The notes below the pieces were generated by a model that saw only the letters and a list, made by a program, of their open reading frames with translations, did not search any database and had not been told where the DNA came from. A stretch of 64,000 nt of DNA, taken from Caprella mutica (Eukaryota > Arthropoda > Malacostraca > Amphipoda > Caprellidae). The position numbers and the translations under genes were made by a program. Position 1 is the stretch's first letter, and every line of letters begins with the position of its first letter. Location of the stretch: contig CANNZV010002340.1 of NCBI GenBank assembly GCA_947561585.1, forward strand, positions 62,001 to 126,000, given 5' to 3'. Of this stretch, positions 46,017 through 60,303 are shown piece by piece.

Positions 46017-46447
46017 GCACCACAGCAATGGCAAATCCGTGTGTTATCCAACACCTGAAACTTTACTTCACATTTCAATTCACATTCGCTCTTTGATTCC
46101 TGATAGATCAGCTTTGTATTATTCGGTGCGATATTAATAGAATATCTAGTATTTGCACAGAATTTACTCACCATACTCAGTGTATGATCATATAAAAATT
46201 GTTTTCTTTCGACCTTATATATATCGCATGGCTAACGTTACTTTTCTGAACAGTCTGGGTTCCATTGATTAAGGGTTTTTCGACATCCTCGTTTAGTTTT
46301 AGGACGTGACTCTGAATGTGGTTTCTAAATTGTTTGTCTATAGGCCTCTTCATAAATGCATCTACTCGTTATCACGGCGTTACTGAACCGATTGGTAAAA
46401 TACGTTCAGTACTCTGAATGAGGTGACTGTCGCATCACTCGTTCGGT

Positions 46448-46635
46448 ATCGCTTCTCGGCCTTTTGGCTAAGATCAAAGTGTAGTATCTGTTCTTATCAG
46501 CTTAATATCTGATACGGAGCCCACGCGGCTCCAACGATATTAATCTGATTTTTGGATCATGGCGAAGTGTTAGAAGCTTGCTTCAGCTTTGCCGCGGATC
46601 GACCCGGTATTGCACTACCTCCGGGACCGGTCCAC
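46448..46635 (+). ncRNA. U2: U2 snRNA, unit 7
   Basis: Consensus copy with a C-to-T change 14 bp past its 3' end. Confidence 0.97.
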
Positions 46636-47209
46636 GAAAATAAAATCATTTCAAACTGAACTCTCCAAAAATTGCTAATTGTTGCAAACATCGGTCATTC
46701 TCGAAGTGTCTCGTTTTCGTTGGCTCGTTTATTTTATGAACATTTTTCCAATATAGCAATCTTCCCCACTATATGCACAAGACGTTGTGTCCTTCTGTTG
46801 TCACATCTCAGTTATAGTAAATATGATTTAATTTATAATGCACACAATTGAAGCTCCATCAATACAGCTTACTTCAAAGTAAAGCGCAACAAATTTGCTT
46901 TCGTGTTGAAGCCTTTTGCACATGGTGTGCTACTCTATAGTCTTCAGCTTTTTGTAGACTTCATACCGTTGCTCAGAAATAGCGCAGTTACCCATCCAAG
47001 TGTGAGAAAAAATTTCATTTTCGAATTGTAATTTTATGATTTTGACTATTTGATAGTCACTTTTTGTGTAAGATATTCAATGATAACCGGAAGGTTATGC
47101 TTTCATCGCGATCCACTAGTGTGTTCTTCTGTTTTCTTGTTTCTATCGGAAGAGTTGTTTACGGCTGTCAGGGAATGTCATTGGCGTTCCTCTGTCCACC
47201 CACAAAATC

Positions 47210-47373
47210 ATACTTACCTGGCACAGGGGATACCATGATCATGAAGGTGGTTCCCCCAGGGTGAGGCTCACCATTGCACTCCGGTGTTGCTGACCCCTGC
47301 GATTACCCCAAATGTGGGTAACTCGGGTGCGTAATTTTTGGTAGCGGGAGACTGCGTTCGCGCTATCTCCCAC
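47210..47373 (+). ncRNA. U1: U1 snRNA, unit 7
   Basis: Consensus copy. Confidence 0.97.
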
Positions 47374-48515
47374 ACATACTCTATTAACATAAGGACATGA
47401 CTAGAGCAGCACACACGTCCTACATCTATTCAATGAGTTGTGTGTTACAATACCAACTAATCACACACTGACCTAGTCCTCTATGAACATACGTAGCACC
47501 ACAATTTCTCAACGAAAACACAATACAATATTCACTCATAAGTTTATTTCATGTTCAAGTCATTCATCAAAATCGTGATGCTTCTTCCTTGACATGACAA
47601 TGCATGGTTACTTTATCGGTTAAAAATGACATTTTATTTCGGCTTCAAACCCATAAAGATGATTACAATTTACATGATCCATGGAATATTTGTGCGATGC
47701 TCATTATTCGATTCGATAAATATATCTCAAGTTGATTGATCCTAGTACTCTCCTCTCTTCTTTATATGGATAATAAACAGTGCGTGAGAGTGAGGAGAAC
47801 AGTTCGTACACTTCATGTTGCAGTTGACACTGTTATCCTCTCGATAATGTTCTTATTCTAAATTTCTACTAGCTCAATATGACAACAGAACCAATTGTTT
47901 TTGCGATTTATCATGCTCTCTTGTATTTCTACACAAGAGAAAAATAAAAATAATAACAGAAAATCATGCAGTGCTACAGCATCATCGTGATTTGGTTCTT
48001 TATTAATCCCTCTCAGTGCAGTTATTATGATTGTTCAAAAGTGCTTGTCTCACTTGAATTTTCACTGTTCCCTTTACCACGTTTTACTGGTATCGTATCT
48101 AAACCGTGTCTAAAGCACACACTAAATTTTGTGGTCTCTTGTTGGACCTTGTTATTTTGAATCAAATAATCTTATTGTTGAGATGCACTCACTTTGTTGT
48201 TTGTAGTATCAATTAGCTTTGCATCCTCTATATACCAAAAATGTATCCAGGCTCACTATTTCAATCATATACATTGATGGATGGGGTGTGCAAGCAAAAT
48301 AGAGAGATTGATGAAAAATAATTGGGGTTATCAAAGCGAATCTCCAGCATATTGATGAAAATCTGGTGTGTGTTGTTAATGTGTATGCACTCGTTTGCTG
48401 TGATGCCTAATGGTGAAATTTTGACTTTGCGTGCCCCTCTATTAGTTCACGCAGTTCAAAAATTTCCAGTGGCCTCATCATTAATTGGTGTGAATCGTTT
48501 TGATTTTAGATTTAT

Positions 48516-48633
48516 AAGGCTTGCGAGGCAAGCCACCAAAGAAATTAGGTTAGACTCATTGAGTTGCCCCCTTCCACGGAAATCTTTAGTAAAAGGCGAA
48601 AGATTTATGCGTTCTGAAAGGAAGCCAGAGTGA
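48516..48633 (-). ncRNA. U5: U5 snRNA, unit 7
   Basis: Consensus copy. Confidence 0.95.
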
Positions 48634-49064
48634 GCACCACAGCAATGGCAAATCCGTGTGTTATCCAACACCTGAAACTTTACTTCACATTTCAATTCAC
48701 ATTCGCTCTTTGATTCCTGATAGATCAGCTTTGTATTATTCGGTGCGATATTAATAGAATATCTAGTATTTGCACAGAATTTACTCACCATACTCAGTGT
48801 ATGATCATATAAAAATAGTTTTCTTTCGACCTTATATATATCGCATGGCTAACGTTACTTTTCTGAACAGTCTGGGTTCCATTGATTAAGGGTTTTTCGA
48901 CATCCTCGTTTAGTTTTAGGACGTGACTCTGAATGTGGTTTCTAAATTGTTTGTCTATAGGCCTCTTCATAAATGCATCTACTCGTTATCACGGCGTTAC
49001 TGAACCGATTGGTAAAATACGTTCAGTACTCTGAATGAGGTGACTGTCGCATCACTCGTTCGGT

Positions 49065-49252
49065 ATCGCTTCTCGGCCTTTTGGCTAAGATCAAAGTGTA
49101 GTATCTGTTCTTATCAGCTTAATATCTGATACGGAGCCCACGCGGCTCCAACGATATTAATCTGATTTTTGGATCATGGCGAAGTGTTAGAAGCTTGCTT
49201 CAGCTTTGCCGCGGATCGACCCGGTATTGCACTACCTCCGGGACCGGTCCAC
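49065..49252 (+). ncRNA. U2: U2 snRNA, unit 8
   Basis: Consensus copy. Confidence 0.97.
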
Positions 49253-49826
49253 GAAAATAAAATCATTTCAAACTGAACTCTCCAAAAATTGCTAATTGTT
49301 GCAAACATCGGTCATTCTCGAAGTGTCTCGTTTTCGTTGGCTCGTTTATTTTATGAACATTTTTCCAATATAGCAATCTTCCCCACTATATGCACAAGAC
49401 GTTGTGTCCTTCTGTTGTCACATCTCAGTTATAGTAAATATGATTTAATTTATAATGCACACAATTGAAGCTCCATCAATACAGCTTACTTCAAAGTAAA
49501 GCGCAACAAATTTGCTTTCGTGTTGAAGCCTTTTGCACATGGTGTGCTACTCTATAGTCTTCAGCTTTTTGTAGACTTCATACCGTTGCTCAGAAATAGC
49601 GCAGTTACCCATCCAAGTGTGAGAAAAAATTTCATTTTCGAATTGTAATTTTATGATTTTGACTATTTGATAGTCACTTTTTGTGTAAGATATTCAATGA
49701 TAACCGGAAGGTTATGCTTTCATCGCGATCCACTAGTGTGTTCTTCTGTTTTCTTGTTTCTATCGGAAGAGTTGTTTACGGCTGTCAGGGAATGTCATTG
49801 GCGTTCCTCTGTCCACCCACAAAATC

Positions 49827-49990
49827 ATACTTACCTGGCACAGGGGATACCATGATCATGAAGGTGGTTCCCCCAGGGTGAGGCTCACCATTGCACTCCG
49901 GTGTTGCTGACCCCTGCGATTACCCCAAATGTGGGTAACTCGGGTGCGTAATTTTTGGTAGCGGGAGACTGCGTTCGCGCTATCTCCCAC
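49827..49990 (+). ncRNA. U1: U1 snRNA, unit 8
   Basis: Consensus copy. Confidence 0.97.
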
Positions 49991-51132
49991 ACATACTCTA
50001 TTAACATAAGGACATGACTAGAGCAGCACACACGTCCTACATCTATTCAATGAGTTGTGTGTTACAATACCAACTAATCACACACTGACCTAGTCCTCTA
50101 TGAACATACGTAGCACCACAATTTCTCAACGAAAACACAATACAATATTCACTCATAAGTTTATTTCATGTTCAAGTCATTCATCAAAATTGTGATGCTT
50201 CTTCCTTAACATGACAATGCATGGTTACTTTATCGGTTAAAAATGACATTTTATTTCGGCTTCAAACCCATAAAGATGATTACAATTTACATGATCCATG
50301 GAATATTTGTGCGATGCTCATTATTCGCTTCGATAAATATATCTCAAGTTGATTGATCCTAGTACTCTCCTCTCTTCTTTATATGGATAATAAACAGTGC
50401 GTGAGAGTGAGGAGAACAGTTCGTACACTTCATGTTGCAGTTGACACTGTTATCCTCTCGATAATGTTCTTATTCTAAATTTCTACTAGCTCAATATGAC
50501 AACAGAACCAATTGTTTTTGCGATTTATCATGCTCTCTTGTATTTCTACACAAGAGAAAAATAAAAATAATAACAGAAAATCATGCAGTGCTACAGCATC
50601 ATCGTGATTTGGTTCTTTATTAATCCCTCTCAGTGCAGTTATTATGATTGTTCAAAAGTGCTTGTCTCACTTGAATTTTCACTGTTCCCTTTACCACGTT
50701 TTACTGGTATCGTATCTAAACCGTGTCTAAAGCACACACTAAATTTTGTGGTCTCTTGTTGGACCTTGTTATTTTGAATCAAATAATCTTATTGTTGAGA
50801 TGCACTCACTTTGTTGTTTGTAGTATCAATTAGCTTTGCATCCTCTATATACCAAAAATGTATCCAGGCTCACTATTTCAATCATATACATTGATGGATG
50901 GGGTGTGCAAGCAAAATAGAGAGATTGATGAAAAATAATTGGGGTTATCAAAGCGAATCTCCAGCATATTGATGAAAATCTGGTGTGTGTTGTTAATGTG
51001 TATGCACTCGTTTGCTGTGATGCCTAATGGTGAAATTTTGACTTTGCGTGCCCCTCTATTAGTTCACGCAGTTCAAAAATTTCCAGTGGCCTCATCATTA
51101 ATTGGTGTGAATCGTTTTGATTTTAGATTTAT

Positions 51133-51250
51133 AAGGCTTGCGAGGCAAGCCACCAAAGAAATTAGGTTAGACTCATTGAGTTGCCCCCTTCCACGGAAAT
51201 CTTTAGTAAAAGGCGAAAGATTTATGCGTTCTGAAAGGAAGCCAGAGTGA
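51133..51250 (-). ncRNA. U5: U5 snRNA, unit 8
   Basis: Consensus copy. Confidence 0.95.
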
Positions 51251-51681
51251 GCACCACAGCAATGGCAAATCCGTGTGTTATCCAACACCTGAAACTTTAC
51301 TTCACATTTCAATTCACATTCGCTCTTTGATTCCTGATAGATCAGCTTTGTATTATTCGGTGCGATATTAATAGAATATCTAGTATTTGCACAGAATTTA
51401 CTCACCATACTCAGTGTATGATCATATAAAAATAGTTTTCTTTCGACCTTATATATATCGCATGGCTAACGTTACTTTTCTGAACAGTCTGGGTTCCATT
51501 GATTAAGGGTTTTTCGACATCCTCGTTTAGTTTTAGGACGTGACTCTGAATGTGGTTTCTAAATTGTTTGTCTATAGGCCTCTTCATAAATGCATCTACT
51601 CGTTATCACGGCGTTACTGAACCGATTGGTAAAATACGTTCAGTACTCTGAATGAGGTGACTGTCGCATCACTCGTTCGGT

Positions 51682-51869
51682 ATCGCTTCTCGGCCTTTTG
51701 GCTAAGATCAAAGTGTAGTATCTGTTCTTATCAGCTTAATATCTGATACGGAGCCCACGCGGCTCCAACGATATTAATCTGATTTTTGGATCATGGCGAA
51801 GTGTTAGAAGCTTGCTTCAGCTTTGCCGCGGATCGACCCGGTATTGCACTACCTCCGGGACCGGTCCAC
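51682..51869 (+). ncRNA. U2: U2 snRNA, unit 9
   Basis: Consensus copy. Confidence 0.97.
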
Positions 51870-52443
51870 GAAAATAAAATCATCTCAAACTGAACTCTCC
51901 AAAAATTGCTAATTGTTGCAAACATCGGTCATTCTCGAAGTGTCTCGTTTTCGTTGGCTCGTTTATTTTATGAACATTTTTCCAATATAGCAATCTTCCC
52001 CACTATATGCACAAGACGTTGTGTCCTTCTGTTGTCACATCTCAGTTATAGTAAATATGATTTAATTTATAATGCACACAATTGAAGCTCCATCAATACA
52101 GCTTACTTCAAAGTAAAGCGCAACAAATTTGCTTTCGTGTTGAAGCCTTTTGCACATGGTGTGCTACTCTATAGTCTTCAGCTTTTTGTAGACTTCATAC
52201 CGTTGCTCAGAAATAGCGCAGTTACCCATCCAAGTGTGAGAAAAAATTTCATTTTCGAATTGTAATTTTATGATTTTGACTATTTGATAGTCACTTTTTG
52301 TGTAAGATATTCAATGATAACCGGAAGGTTATGCTTTCATCGCGATCCACTAGTGTGTTCTTCTGTTTTCTTGTTTCTATCGGAAGAGTTGTTTACGGCT
52401 GTCAGGGAATGTCATTGGCGTTCCTCTGTCCACCCACAAAATC

Positions 52444-52607
52444 ATACTTACCTGGCACAGGGGATACCATGATCATGAAGGTGGTTCCCCCAGGGTGAGG
52501 CTCACCATTGCACTCCGGTGTTGCTGACCCCTGCGATTACCCCAAATGTGGGTAACTCGGGTGCGTAATTTTTGGTAGCGGGAGACTGCGTTCGCGCTAT
52601 CTCCCAC
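52444..52607 (+). ncRNA. U1: U1 snRNA, unit 9
   Basis: Consensus copy. Confidence 0.97.
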
Positions 52608-53749
52608 ACATACTCTATTAACATAAGGACATGACTAGAGCAGCACACACGTCCTACATCTATTCAATGAGTTGTGTGTTACAATACCAACTAATCACAC
52701 ACTGACCTAGTCCTCTATGAACATACGTAGCACCACAATTTCTCAACGAAAACACAATACAATATTCACTCATAAGTTTATTTCATGTTCAAGTCATTCA
52801 TCAAAATTGTGATGCTTCTTCCTTAACATGACAATGCATGGTTACTTTATCGGTTAAAAATGACATTTTATTTCGGCTTCAAACCCATAAAGATGATTAC
52901 AATTTACATGATCCATGGAATATTTGTGCGATGCTCATTATTCGATTCGATAAATATATCTCAAGTTGATTGATCCTAGTACTCTCCTCTCTTCTTTATA
53001 TGGATAATAAACAGTGCGTGAGAGTGAGGAGAACAGTTCGTACACTTCATGTTGCAGTTGACACTGTTATCCTCTCGATAATGTTCTTATTCTAAATTTC
53101 TACTAGCTCAATATGACAACAGAACCAATTGTTTTTGCGATTTATCATGCTCTCTTGTATTTCTACACAAGAGAAAAATAAAAATAATAACAGAAAATCA
53201 TGCAGTGCTACAGCATCATCGTGATTTGGTTCTTTATTAATCCCTCTCAGTGCAGTTATTATGATTGTTCAAAAGTGCTTGTCTCACTTGAATTTTCACT
53301 GTTCCCTTTACCACGTTTTACTGGTATCGTATCTAAACCGTGTCTAAAGCACACACTAAATTTTGTGGTCTCTTGTTGGACCTTGTTATTTTGAATCAAA
53401 TAATCTTATTGTTGAGATGCACTCACTTTGTTGTTTGTAGTATCAATTAGCTTTGCATCCTCTATATACCAAAAATGTATCCAGGCTCACTATTTCAATC
53501 ATATACATTGATGGATGGGGTGTGCAAGCAAAATAGAGAGATTGATGAAAAATAATTGGGGTTATCAAAGCGAATCTCCAGCATATTGATGAAAATCTGG
53601 TGTGTGTTGTTAATGTGTATGCACTCGTTTGCTGTGATGCCTAATGGTGAAATTTTGACTTTGCGTGCCCCTCTATTAGTTCACGCAGTTCAAAAATTTC
53701 CAGTGGCCTCATCATTAATTGGTGTGAATCGTTTTGATTTTAGATTTAT

Positions 53750-53867
53750 AAGGCTTGCGAGGCAAGCCACCAAAGAAATTAGGTTAGACTCATTGAGTTG
53801 CCCCCTTCCACGGAAATCTTTAGTAAAAGGCGAAAGATTTATGCGTTCTGAAAGGAAGCCAGAGTGA
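53750..53867 (-). ncRNA. U5: U5 snRNA, unit 9
   Basis: Consensus copy. Confidence 0.95.
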
Positions 53868-54298
53868 GCACCACAGCAATGGCAAATCCGTGTGTTATCC
53901 AACACCTGAAACTTTACTTCACATTTCAATTCACATTCGCTCTTTGATTCCTGATAGATCAGCTTTGTATTATTCGGTGCGATATTAATAGAATATCTAG
54001 TATTTGCACAGAATTTACTCACCATACTCAGTGTATGATCATATAAAAATTGTTTTCTTTCGACCTTATATATATCGCATGGCTAACGTTACTTTTCTGA
54101 ACAGTCTGGGTTCCATTGATTAAGGGTTTTTCGACATCCTCGTTTAGTTTTAGGACGTGACTCTGAATGTGGTTTCTAAATTGTTTGTCTATAGGCCTCT
54201 TCATAAATGCATCTACTCGTTATCACGGCGTTACTGAACCGATTGGTAAAATACGTTCAGTACTCTGAATGAGGTGACTGTCGCATCACTCGTTCGGT

Positions 54299-54486
54299 AT
54301 CGCTTCTCGGCCTTTTGGCTAAGATCAAAGTGTAGTATCTGTTCTTATCAGCTTAATATCTGATACGGAGCCCACGCGGCTCCAACGATATTAATCTGAT
54401 TTTTGGATCATGGCGAAGTGTTAGAAGCTTGCTTCAGCTTTGCCGCGGATCGACCCGGTATTGCACTACCTCCGGGACCGGTCCAC
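54299..54486 (+). ncRNA. U2: U2 snRNA, unit 10
   Basis: Consensus copy. Confidence 0.97.
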
Positions 54487-55060
54487 GAAAATAAAATCAT
54501 TTCAAACTGAACTCTCCAAAAATTGCTAATTGTTGCAAACATCGGTCATTCTCGAAGTGTCTCGTTTTCGTTGGCTCGTTTATTTTATGAACATTTTTCC
54601 AATATAGCAATCTTCCCCACTATATGCACAAGACGTTGTGTCCTTCTGTTGTCACATCTCAGTTATAGTAAATATGATTTAATTTATAATGCACACAATT
54701 GAAGCTCCATCAATACAGCTTACTTCAAAGTAAAGCGCAACAAATTTGCTTTCGTGTTGAAGCCTTTTGCACATGGTGTGCTACTCTATAGTCTTCAGCT
54801 TTTTGTAGACTTCATACCGTTGCTCAGAAATAGCGCAGTTACCCATCCAAGTGTGAGAAAAAATTTCATTTTCGAATTGTAATTTTATGATTTTGACTAT
54901 TTGATAGTCACTTTTTGTGTAAGATATTCAATGATAACCGGAAGGTTATGCTTTCATCGCGATCCACTAGTGTGTTCTTCTGTTTTCTTGTTTCTATCGG
55001 AAGAGTTGTTTACGGCTGTCAGGGAATGTCATTGGCGTTCCTCTGTCCACCCACAAAATC

Positions 55061-55224
55061 ATACTTACCTGGCACAGGGGATACCATGATCATGAAGGTG
55101 GTTCCCCCAGGGTGAGGCTCACCATTGCACTCCGGTGTTGCTGACCCCTGCGATTACCCCAAATGTGGGTAACTCGGGTGCGTAATTTTTGGTAGCGGGA
55201 GACTGCGTTCGCGCTATCTCCCAC
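55061..55224 (+). ncRNA. U1: U1 snRNA, unit 10
   Basis: Consensus copy. Confidence 0.97.
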
Positions 55225-56366
55225 ACATACTCTATTAACATAAGGACATGACTAGAGCAGCACACACGTCCTACATCTATTCAATGAGTTGTGTGTTACA
55301 ATACCAACTAATCACACACTGACCTAGTCCTCTATGAACATACGTAGCACCACAATTTCTCAACGAAAACACAATACAATATTCACTCATAAGTTTATTT
55401 CATGTTCAAGTCATTCATCAAAATTGTGATGCTTCTTCCTTAACATGACAATGCATGGTTACTTTATCGGTTAAAAATGACATTTTATTTCGGCTTCAAA
55501 CCCATAAAGATGATTACAATTTACATGATCCATGGAATATTTGTGCGATGCTCATTATTCGATTCGATAAATATATCTCAAGTTGATTGATCCTAGTACT
55601 CTCCTCTCTTCTTTATATGGATAATAAACAGTGCGTGAGAGTGAGGAGAACAGTTCGTACACTTCATGTTGCAGTTGACACTGTTATCCTCTCGATAATG
55701 TTCTTATTCTAAATTTCTACTAGCTCAATATGACAACAGAACCAATTGTTTTTGCGATTTATCATGCTCTCTTGTATTTCTACACAAGAGAAAAATAAAA
55801 ATAATAACAGAAAATCATGCAGTGCTACAGCATCATCGTGATTTGGTTCTTTATTAATCCCTCTCAGTGCAGTTATTATGATTGTTCAAAAGTGCTTGTC
55901 TCACTTGAATTTTCACTGTTCCCTTTACCACGTTTTACTGGTATCGTATCTAAACCGTGTCTAAAGCACACACTAAATTTTGTGGTCTCTTGTTGGACCT
56001 TGTTATTTTGAATCAAATAATCTTATTGTTGAGATGCACTCACTTTGTTGTTTGTAGTATCAATTAGCTTTGCATCCTCTATATACCAAAAATGTATCCA
56101 GGCTCACTATTTCAATCATATACATTGATGGATGGGGTGTGCAAGCAAAATAGAGAGATTGATGAAAAATAATTGGGGTTATCAAAGCGAATCTCCAGCA
56201 TATTGATGAAAATCTGGTGTGTGTTGTTAATGTGTATGCACTCGTTTGCTGTGATGCCTAATGGTGAAATTTTGACTTTGCGTGCCCCTCTATTAGTTCA
56301 CGCAGTTCAAAAATTTCCAGTGGCCTCATCATTAATTGGTGTGAATCGTTTTGATTTTAGATTTAT

Positions 56367-56484
56367 AAGGCTTGCGAGGCAAGCCACCAAAGAAATTAGG
56401 TTAGACTCATTGAGTTGCCCCCTTCCACGGAAATCTTTAGTAAAAGGCGAAAGATTTATGCGTTCTGAAAGGAAGCCAGAGTGA
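56367..56484 (-). ncRNA. U5: U5 snRNA, unit 10
   Basis: Consensus copy. Confidence 0.95.
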
Positions 56485-56915
56485 GCACCACAGCAATGGC
56501 AAATCCGTGTGTTATCCAACACCTGAAACTTTACTTCACATTTCAATTCACATTCGCTCTTTGATTCCTGATAGATCAGCTTTGTATTATTCGGTGCGAT
56601 ATTAATAGAATATCTAGTATTTGCACAGAATTTACTCACCATACTCAGTGTATGATCATATAAAAATTGTTTTCTTTCGACCTTATATATATCGCATGGC
56701 TAACGTTACTTTTCTGAACAGTCTGGGTTCCATTGATTAAGGGTTTTTCGACATCCTCGTTTAGTTTTAGGACGTGACTCTGAATGTGGTTTCTAAATTG
56801 TTTGTCTATAGGCCTCTTCATAAATGCATCTACTCGTTATCACGGCGTTACTGAACCGATTGGTAAAATACGTTCAGTACTCTGAATGAGGTGACTGTCG
56901 CATCACTCGTTCGGT

Positions 56916-57103
56916 ATCGCTTCTCGGCCTTTTGGCTAAGATCAAAGTGTAGTATCTGTTCTTATCAGCTTAATATCTGATACGGAGCCCACGCGGCTCC
57001 AACGATATTAATCTGATTTTTGGATCATGGCGAAGTGTTAGAAGCTTGCTTCAGCTTTGCCGCGGATCGACCCGGTATTGCACTACCTCCGGGACCGGTC
57101 CAC
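56916..57103 (+). ncRNA. U2: U2 snRNA, unit 11
   Basis: Consensus copy. Confidence 0.97.
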
Positions 57104-57682
57104 GAAAATAAAATCATCTCAAACTGAACTCTCCAAAAATTGCTAATTGTTGCAAACATCGGTCATTCTCGAAGTGTCTCGTTTTCGTTGGCTCGTTTAT
57201 TTTATGAACATTTTTCCAATATAGCAATCTTCCCCACTATATGCACAAGACGTTGTGTCCTTCTGTTGTCACATCTCAGTTATAGTAAATATGATTTAAT
57301 TTATAATGCACACAATTGAAGCTCCATCAATACAGCTTACTTCAAAGTAAAGCGCAACAAATTTGCTTTCGTGTTGAAGCCTTTTGCACATGCACATGAT
57401 GTGCTACTCTATAGTCTTCAGCTTTTTGTAGACTTCATACCGTTGCTCAGAAATAGCGCAGTTACCCATCCAAGTGTGAGAAAAAATTTCATTTTCGAAT
57501 TGTAATTTTATGATTTTGACTATTTGATAGTCACTTTTTGTGTACGATATTCAATGATAACCGGAAGGTTATGCTTTCATCGCGATCCACTAGTGTGTTC
57601 TCTGTTTTCTTGTTTCTATCGGAAGAGTTGTTTACGGCTGTCAGGGAATGTCATTGGCGTTCCTCCGTCCACCCACAAAATC

Positions 57683-57846
57683 ATACTTACCTGGCACAGG
57701 GGATACCATGATCATGAAGGTGGTTCCCCCAGGGTGAGGCTCACCATTGCACTCCGGTGTTGCTGACCCCTGCGATTACCCCAAATGTGGGTAACTCGGG
57801 TGCGTAATTTTTGGTAGCGGGAGACTGCGTTCGCGCTATCTCCCAC
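57683..57846 (+). ncRNA. U1: U1 snRNA, unit 11
   Basis: Consensus copy. The 1-bp spacer deletion is about 80 bp upstream, outside the candidate PSE window. Confidence 0.97.
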
Positions 57847-58988
57847 ACATACTCTATTAACATAAGGACATGACTAGAGCAGCACACACGTCCTACATCT
57901 ATTCAATGAGTTGTGTGTTACAATACCAACTAATCACACACTGACCTAGTCCTCTATGAACATACGTAGCACCACAATTTCTCAACGAAAACACAATACA
58001 ATATTCACTCATAAGTTTATTTCATGTTCAAGTCATTCATCAAAATTGTGATGCTTCTTCCTTGACATGACAATGCATGGTTACTTTATCGGTTAAAAAT
58101 GACATTTTATTTCGGCTTCAAACCCATAAAGATGATTACAATTTACATGATCCATGGAATATTTGTGCGATGCTCATTATTCGATTCGATAAATATATCT
58201 CAAGTTGATTGATCCTAGTACTCTCCTCTCTTCTTTATATGGATAATAAACAGTGCGTGAGAGTGAACAGAACAGTTCGTACACTTCATGTTGCAGTTGA
58301 CACTGTTATCCTCTCGATAATGTTCTTATTCTAAATTTCTACTAGCTCAATATGACAACAGAACCAATTGTTTTTGCGATTTATCATGCTCTCTTGTATT
58401 TCTACACAAGAGAAAAATAAAAATAATAACAGAAAATCATGCAGTGCTACAGCATCATCGTGATTTGGTTCTTTATTAATCCCTCTCAGTGCAGTTATTA
58501 TGATTGTTCAAAAGTGCTTGTCTCACTTGAATTTTCACTGTTCCCTTTACCACGTTTTACTGGTATCGTATCTAAACCGTGTCTAAAGCACACACTAAAT
58601 TTTGTGGTCTCTTGTTGGACCTTGTTATTTTGAATCAAATAATCTTATTGTTGAGATGCACTCACTTTGTTGTTTGTAGTATCAATTAGCTTTGCATCCT
58701 CTATATACCAAAAATGTATCCAGGCTCACTATTTCAATCATATACATTGATGGATGGGGTGTGCAAGCAAAATAGAGAGATTGATGAAAAATAATTGGGG
58801 TTATCAAAGCGAATCTCCAGCATATTGATGAAAATCTGGTGTGTGTTGTTAATGTGTATGCACTCGTTTGCTGTGATGCCTAATGGTGAAATTTTGACTT
58901 TGCGTGCCCCTCTATTAGTTCACGCAGTTCAAAAATTTCCAGTGGCCTCATCATTAATTGGTGTGAATCGTTTTGATTTTAGATTTAT

Positions 58989-59106
58989 AAGGCTTGCGAG
59001 GCAAGCCACCAAAGAAATTAGGTTAGACTCATTGAGTTGCCCCCTTCCACGGAAATCTTTAGTAAAAGGCGAAAGATTTATGCGTTCTGAAAGGAAGCCA
59101 GAGTGA
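58989..59106 (-). ncRNA. U5: U5 snRNA, unit 11
   Basis: Consensus copy. Confidence 0.95.
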
Positions 59107-59537
59107 GCACCACAGCAATGGCAAATCCGTGTGTTATCCAACACCTGAAACTTTACTTCACATTTCAATTCACATGCGCTCTTTGATTCCTGATAGATCA
59201 GCTTTGTATTATTCGGTGCGATATTAATAGAATATCTAGTATTTGCACAGAATTTACTCACCATACTCAGTGTATGATCATATAAAAATAGTTTTCTTTC
59301 GACCTTATATATATCGCATGGCTAACGTTACTTTTCTGAACAGTCTGGGTTCCATTGATTAAGGGTTTTTCGACATCCTCGTTTAGTTTTAGGACGTGAC
59401 TCTGAATGTGGTTTCTAAATTGTTTGTCTATAGGCCTCTTCATAAATGCATCTACTCGTTATCACGGCGTTACTGAACCGATTGGTAAAATACGTTCAGT
59501 ACTCTGAATGAGGTGACTGTCGCATCACTCGTTCGGT

Positions 59538-59725
59538 ATCGCTTCTCGGCCTTTTGGCTAAGATCAAAGTGTAGTATCTGTTCTTATCAGCTTAATATCT
59601 GATACGGAGCCCACGCGGCTCCAACGATATTAATCTGATTTTTGGATCATGGCGAAGTGTTAGAAGCTTGCTTCAGCTTTGCCGCGGATCGACCCGGTAT
59701 TGCACTACCTCCGGGACCGGTCCAC
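59538..59725 (+). ncRNA. U2: U2 snRNA, unit 12
   Basis: Consensus copy. Confidence 0.97.
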
Positions 59726-60303
59726 GAAAATAAAATCATCTCAAACTGAACTCTCCAAAAATTGCTAATTGTTGCAAACATCGGTCATTCTCGAAGTGTC
59801 TCGTTTTCGTTGGCTCGTTTATTTTATGAACATTTTTCCAATATAGCAATCTTCCCCACTATATGCACAAGACGTTGTGTCCTTCTGTTGTCACATCTCA
59901 GTTATAGTAAATATGATTTAATTTATAATGCACACAATTGAAGCTCCATCAATACAGCTTACTTCAAAGTAAAGCGCAACAAATTTGCTTTCGTGTTGAA
60001 GCCTTTTGCACATGGTGTGCTACTTACTCTATAGTCTTCAGCTTTTTGTAGACTTCATACCGTTGCTCAGAAATAGCGCAGTTACCCATCCAAGTGTGAG
60101 AAAAAATTTCATTTTCGAATTGTAATTTTATGATTTTGACTATTTGATAGTCACTTTTTGTGTAAGATATTCAATGATAACCGGAAGGTTATGCTTTCAT
60201 CGCGATCCACTAGTGTGTTCTTCTGTTTTCTTGTTTCTATCGGAAGAGTTGTTTACGGCTGTCAGGGAATGTCATTGGCGTTCCTCTGTCCACCCACAAA
60301 ATC

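Larger units (their letters stand above)
43632..46228 (+). repeat. snRNA tandem unit 6 (20-bp deletion)
   Basis: This unit is 2597 bp because 20 bp are missing at about 45830 in the spacer downstream of U5 (GACTT joins directly to CACGCAG). Its right end has AAAAATTGTTTTC instead of AAAAATAGTTTTC. Confidence 0.97.
46229..48845 (+). repeat. snRNA tandem unit 7
   Basis: This 2617-bp unit has CATTTCAAACTG after U2 (also in units 8 and 10), a private AAAATCGTGATG, and CCTTGACATG as in units 1, 2, 11 and 13. Confidence 0.97.
48846..51462 (+). repeat. snRNA tandem unit 8
   Basis: This 2617-bp unit carries TTCGCTTCGATA, otherwise seen only in unit 1, and CATTTCAAACTG after U2. Confidence 0.97.
51463..54079 (+). 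repeat. snRNA tandem unit 9
   Basis: This 2617-bp unit has CATCTCAAACTG after U2, unlike its neighbours 8 and 10, and AAAAATTGTTTTC at its right end. Confidence 0.97.
54080..56696 (+). repeat. snRNA tandem unit 10
   Basis: This 2617-bp unit combines CATTTCAAACTG after U2 with AAAAATTGTTTTC at its right end. Confidence 0.97.
56697..59318 (+). repeat. snRNA tandem unit 11 (most variant internal unit)
   Basis: This 2622-bp unit has a 6-bp duplication (GCACATGCACATGATGTG), a 1-bp deletion in the T/C tract upstream of U1 (GTGTTCTCTG), GTACGATATTC, GTGAACAGAAC (also unit 13), ACATGCGCTC (also unit 2) and CCTCCGTCC (as in units 1-4). Confidence 0.97.
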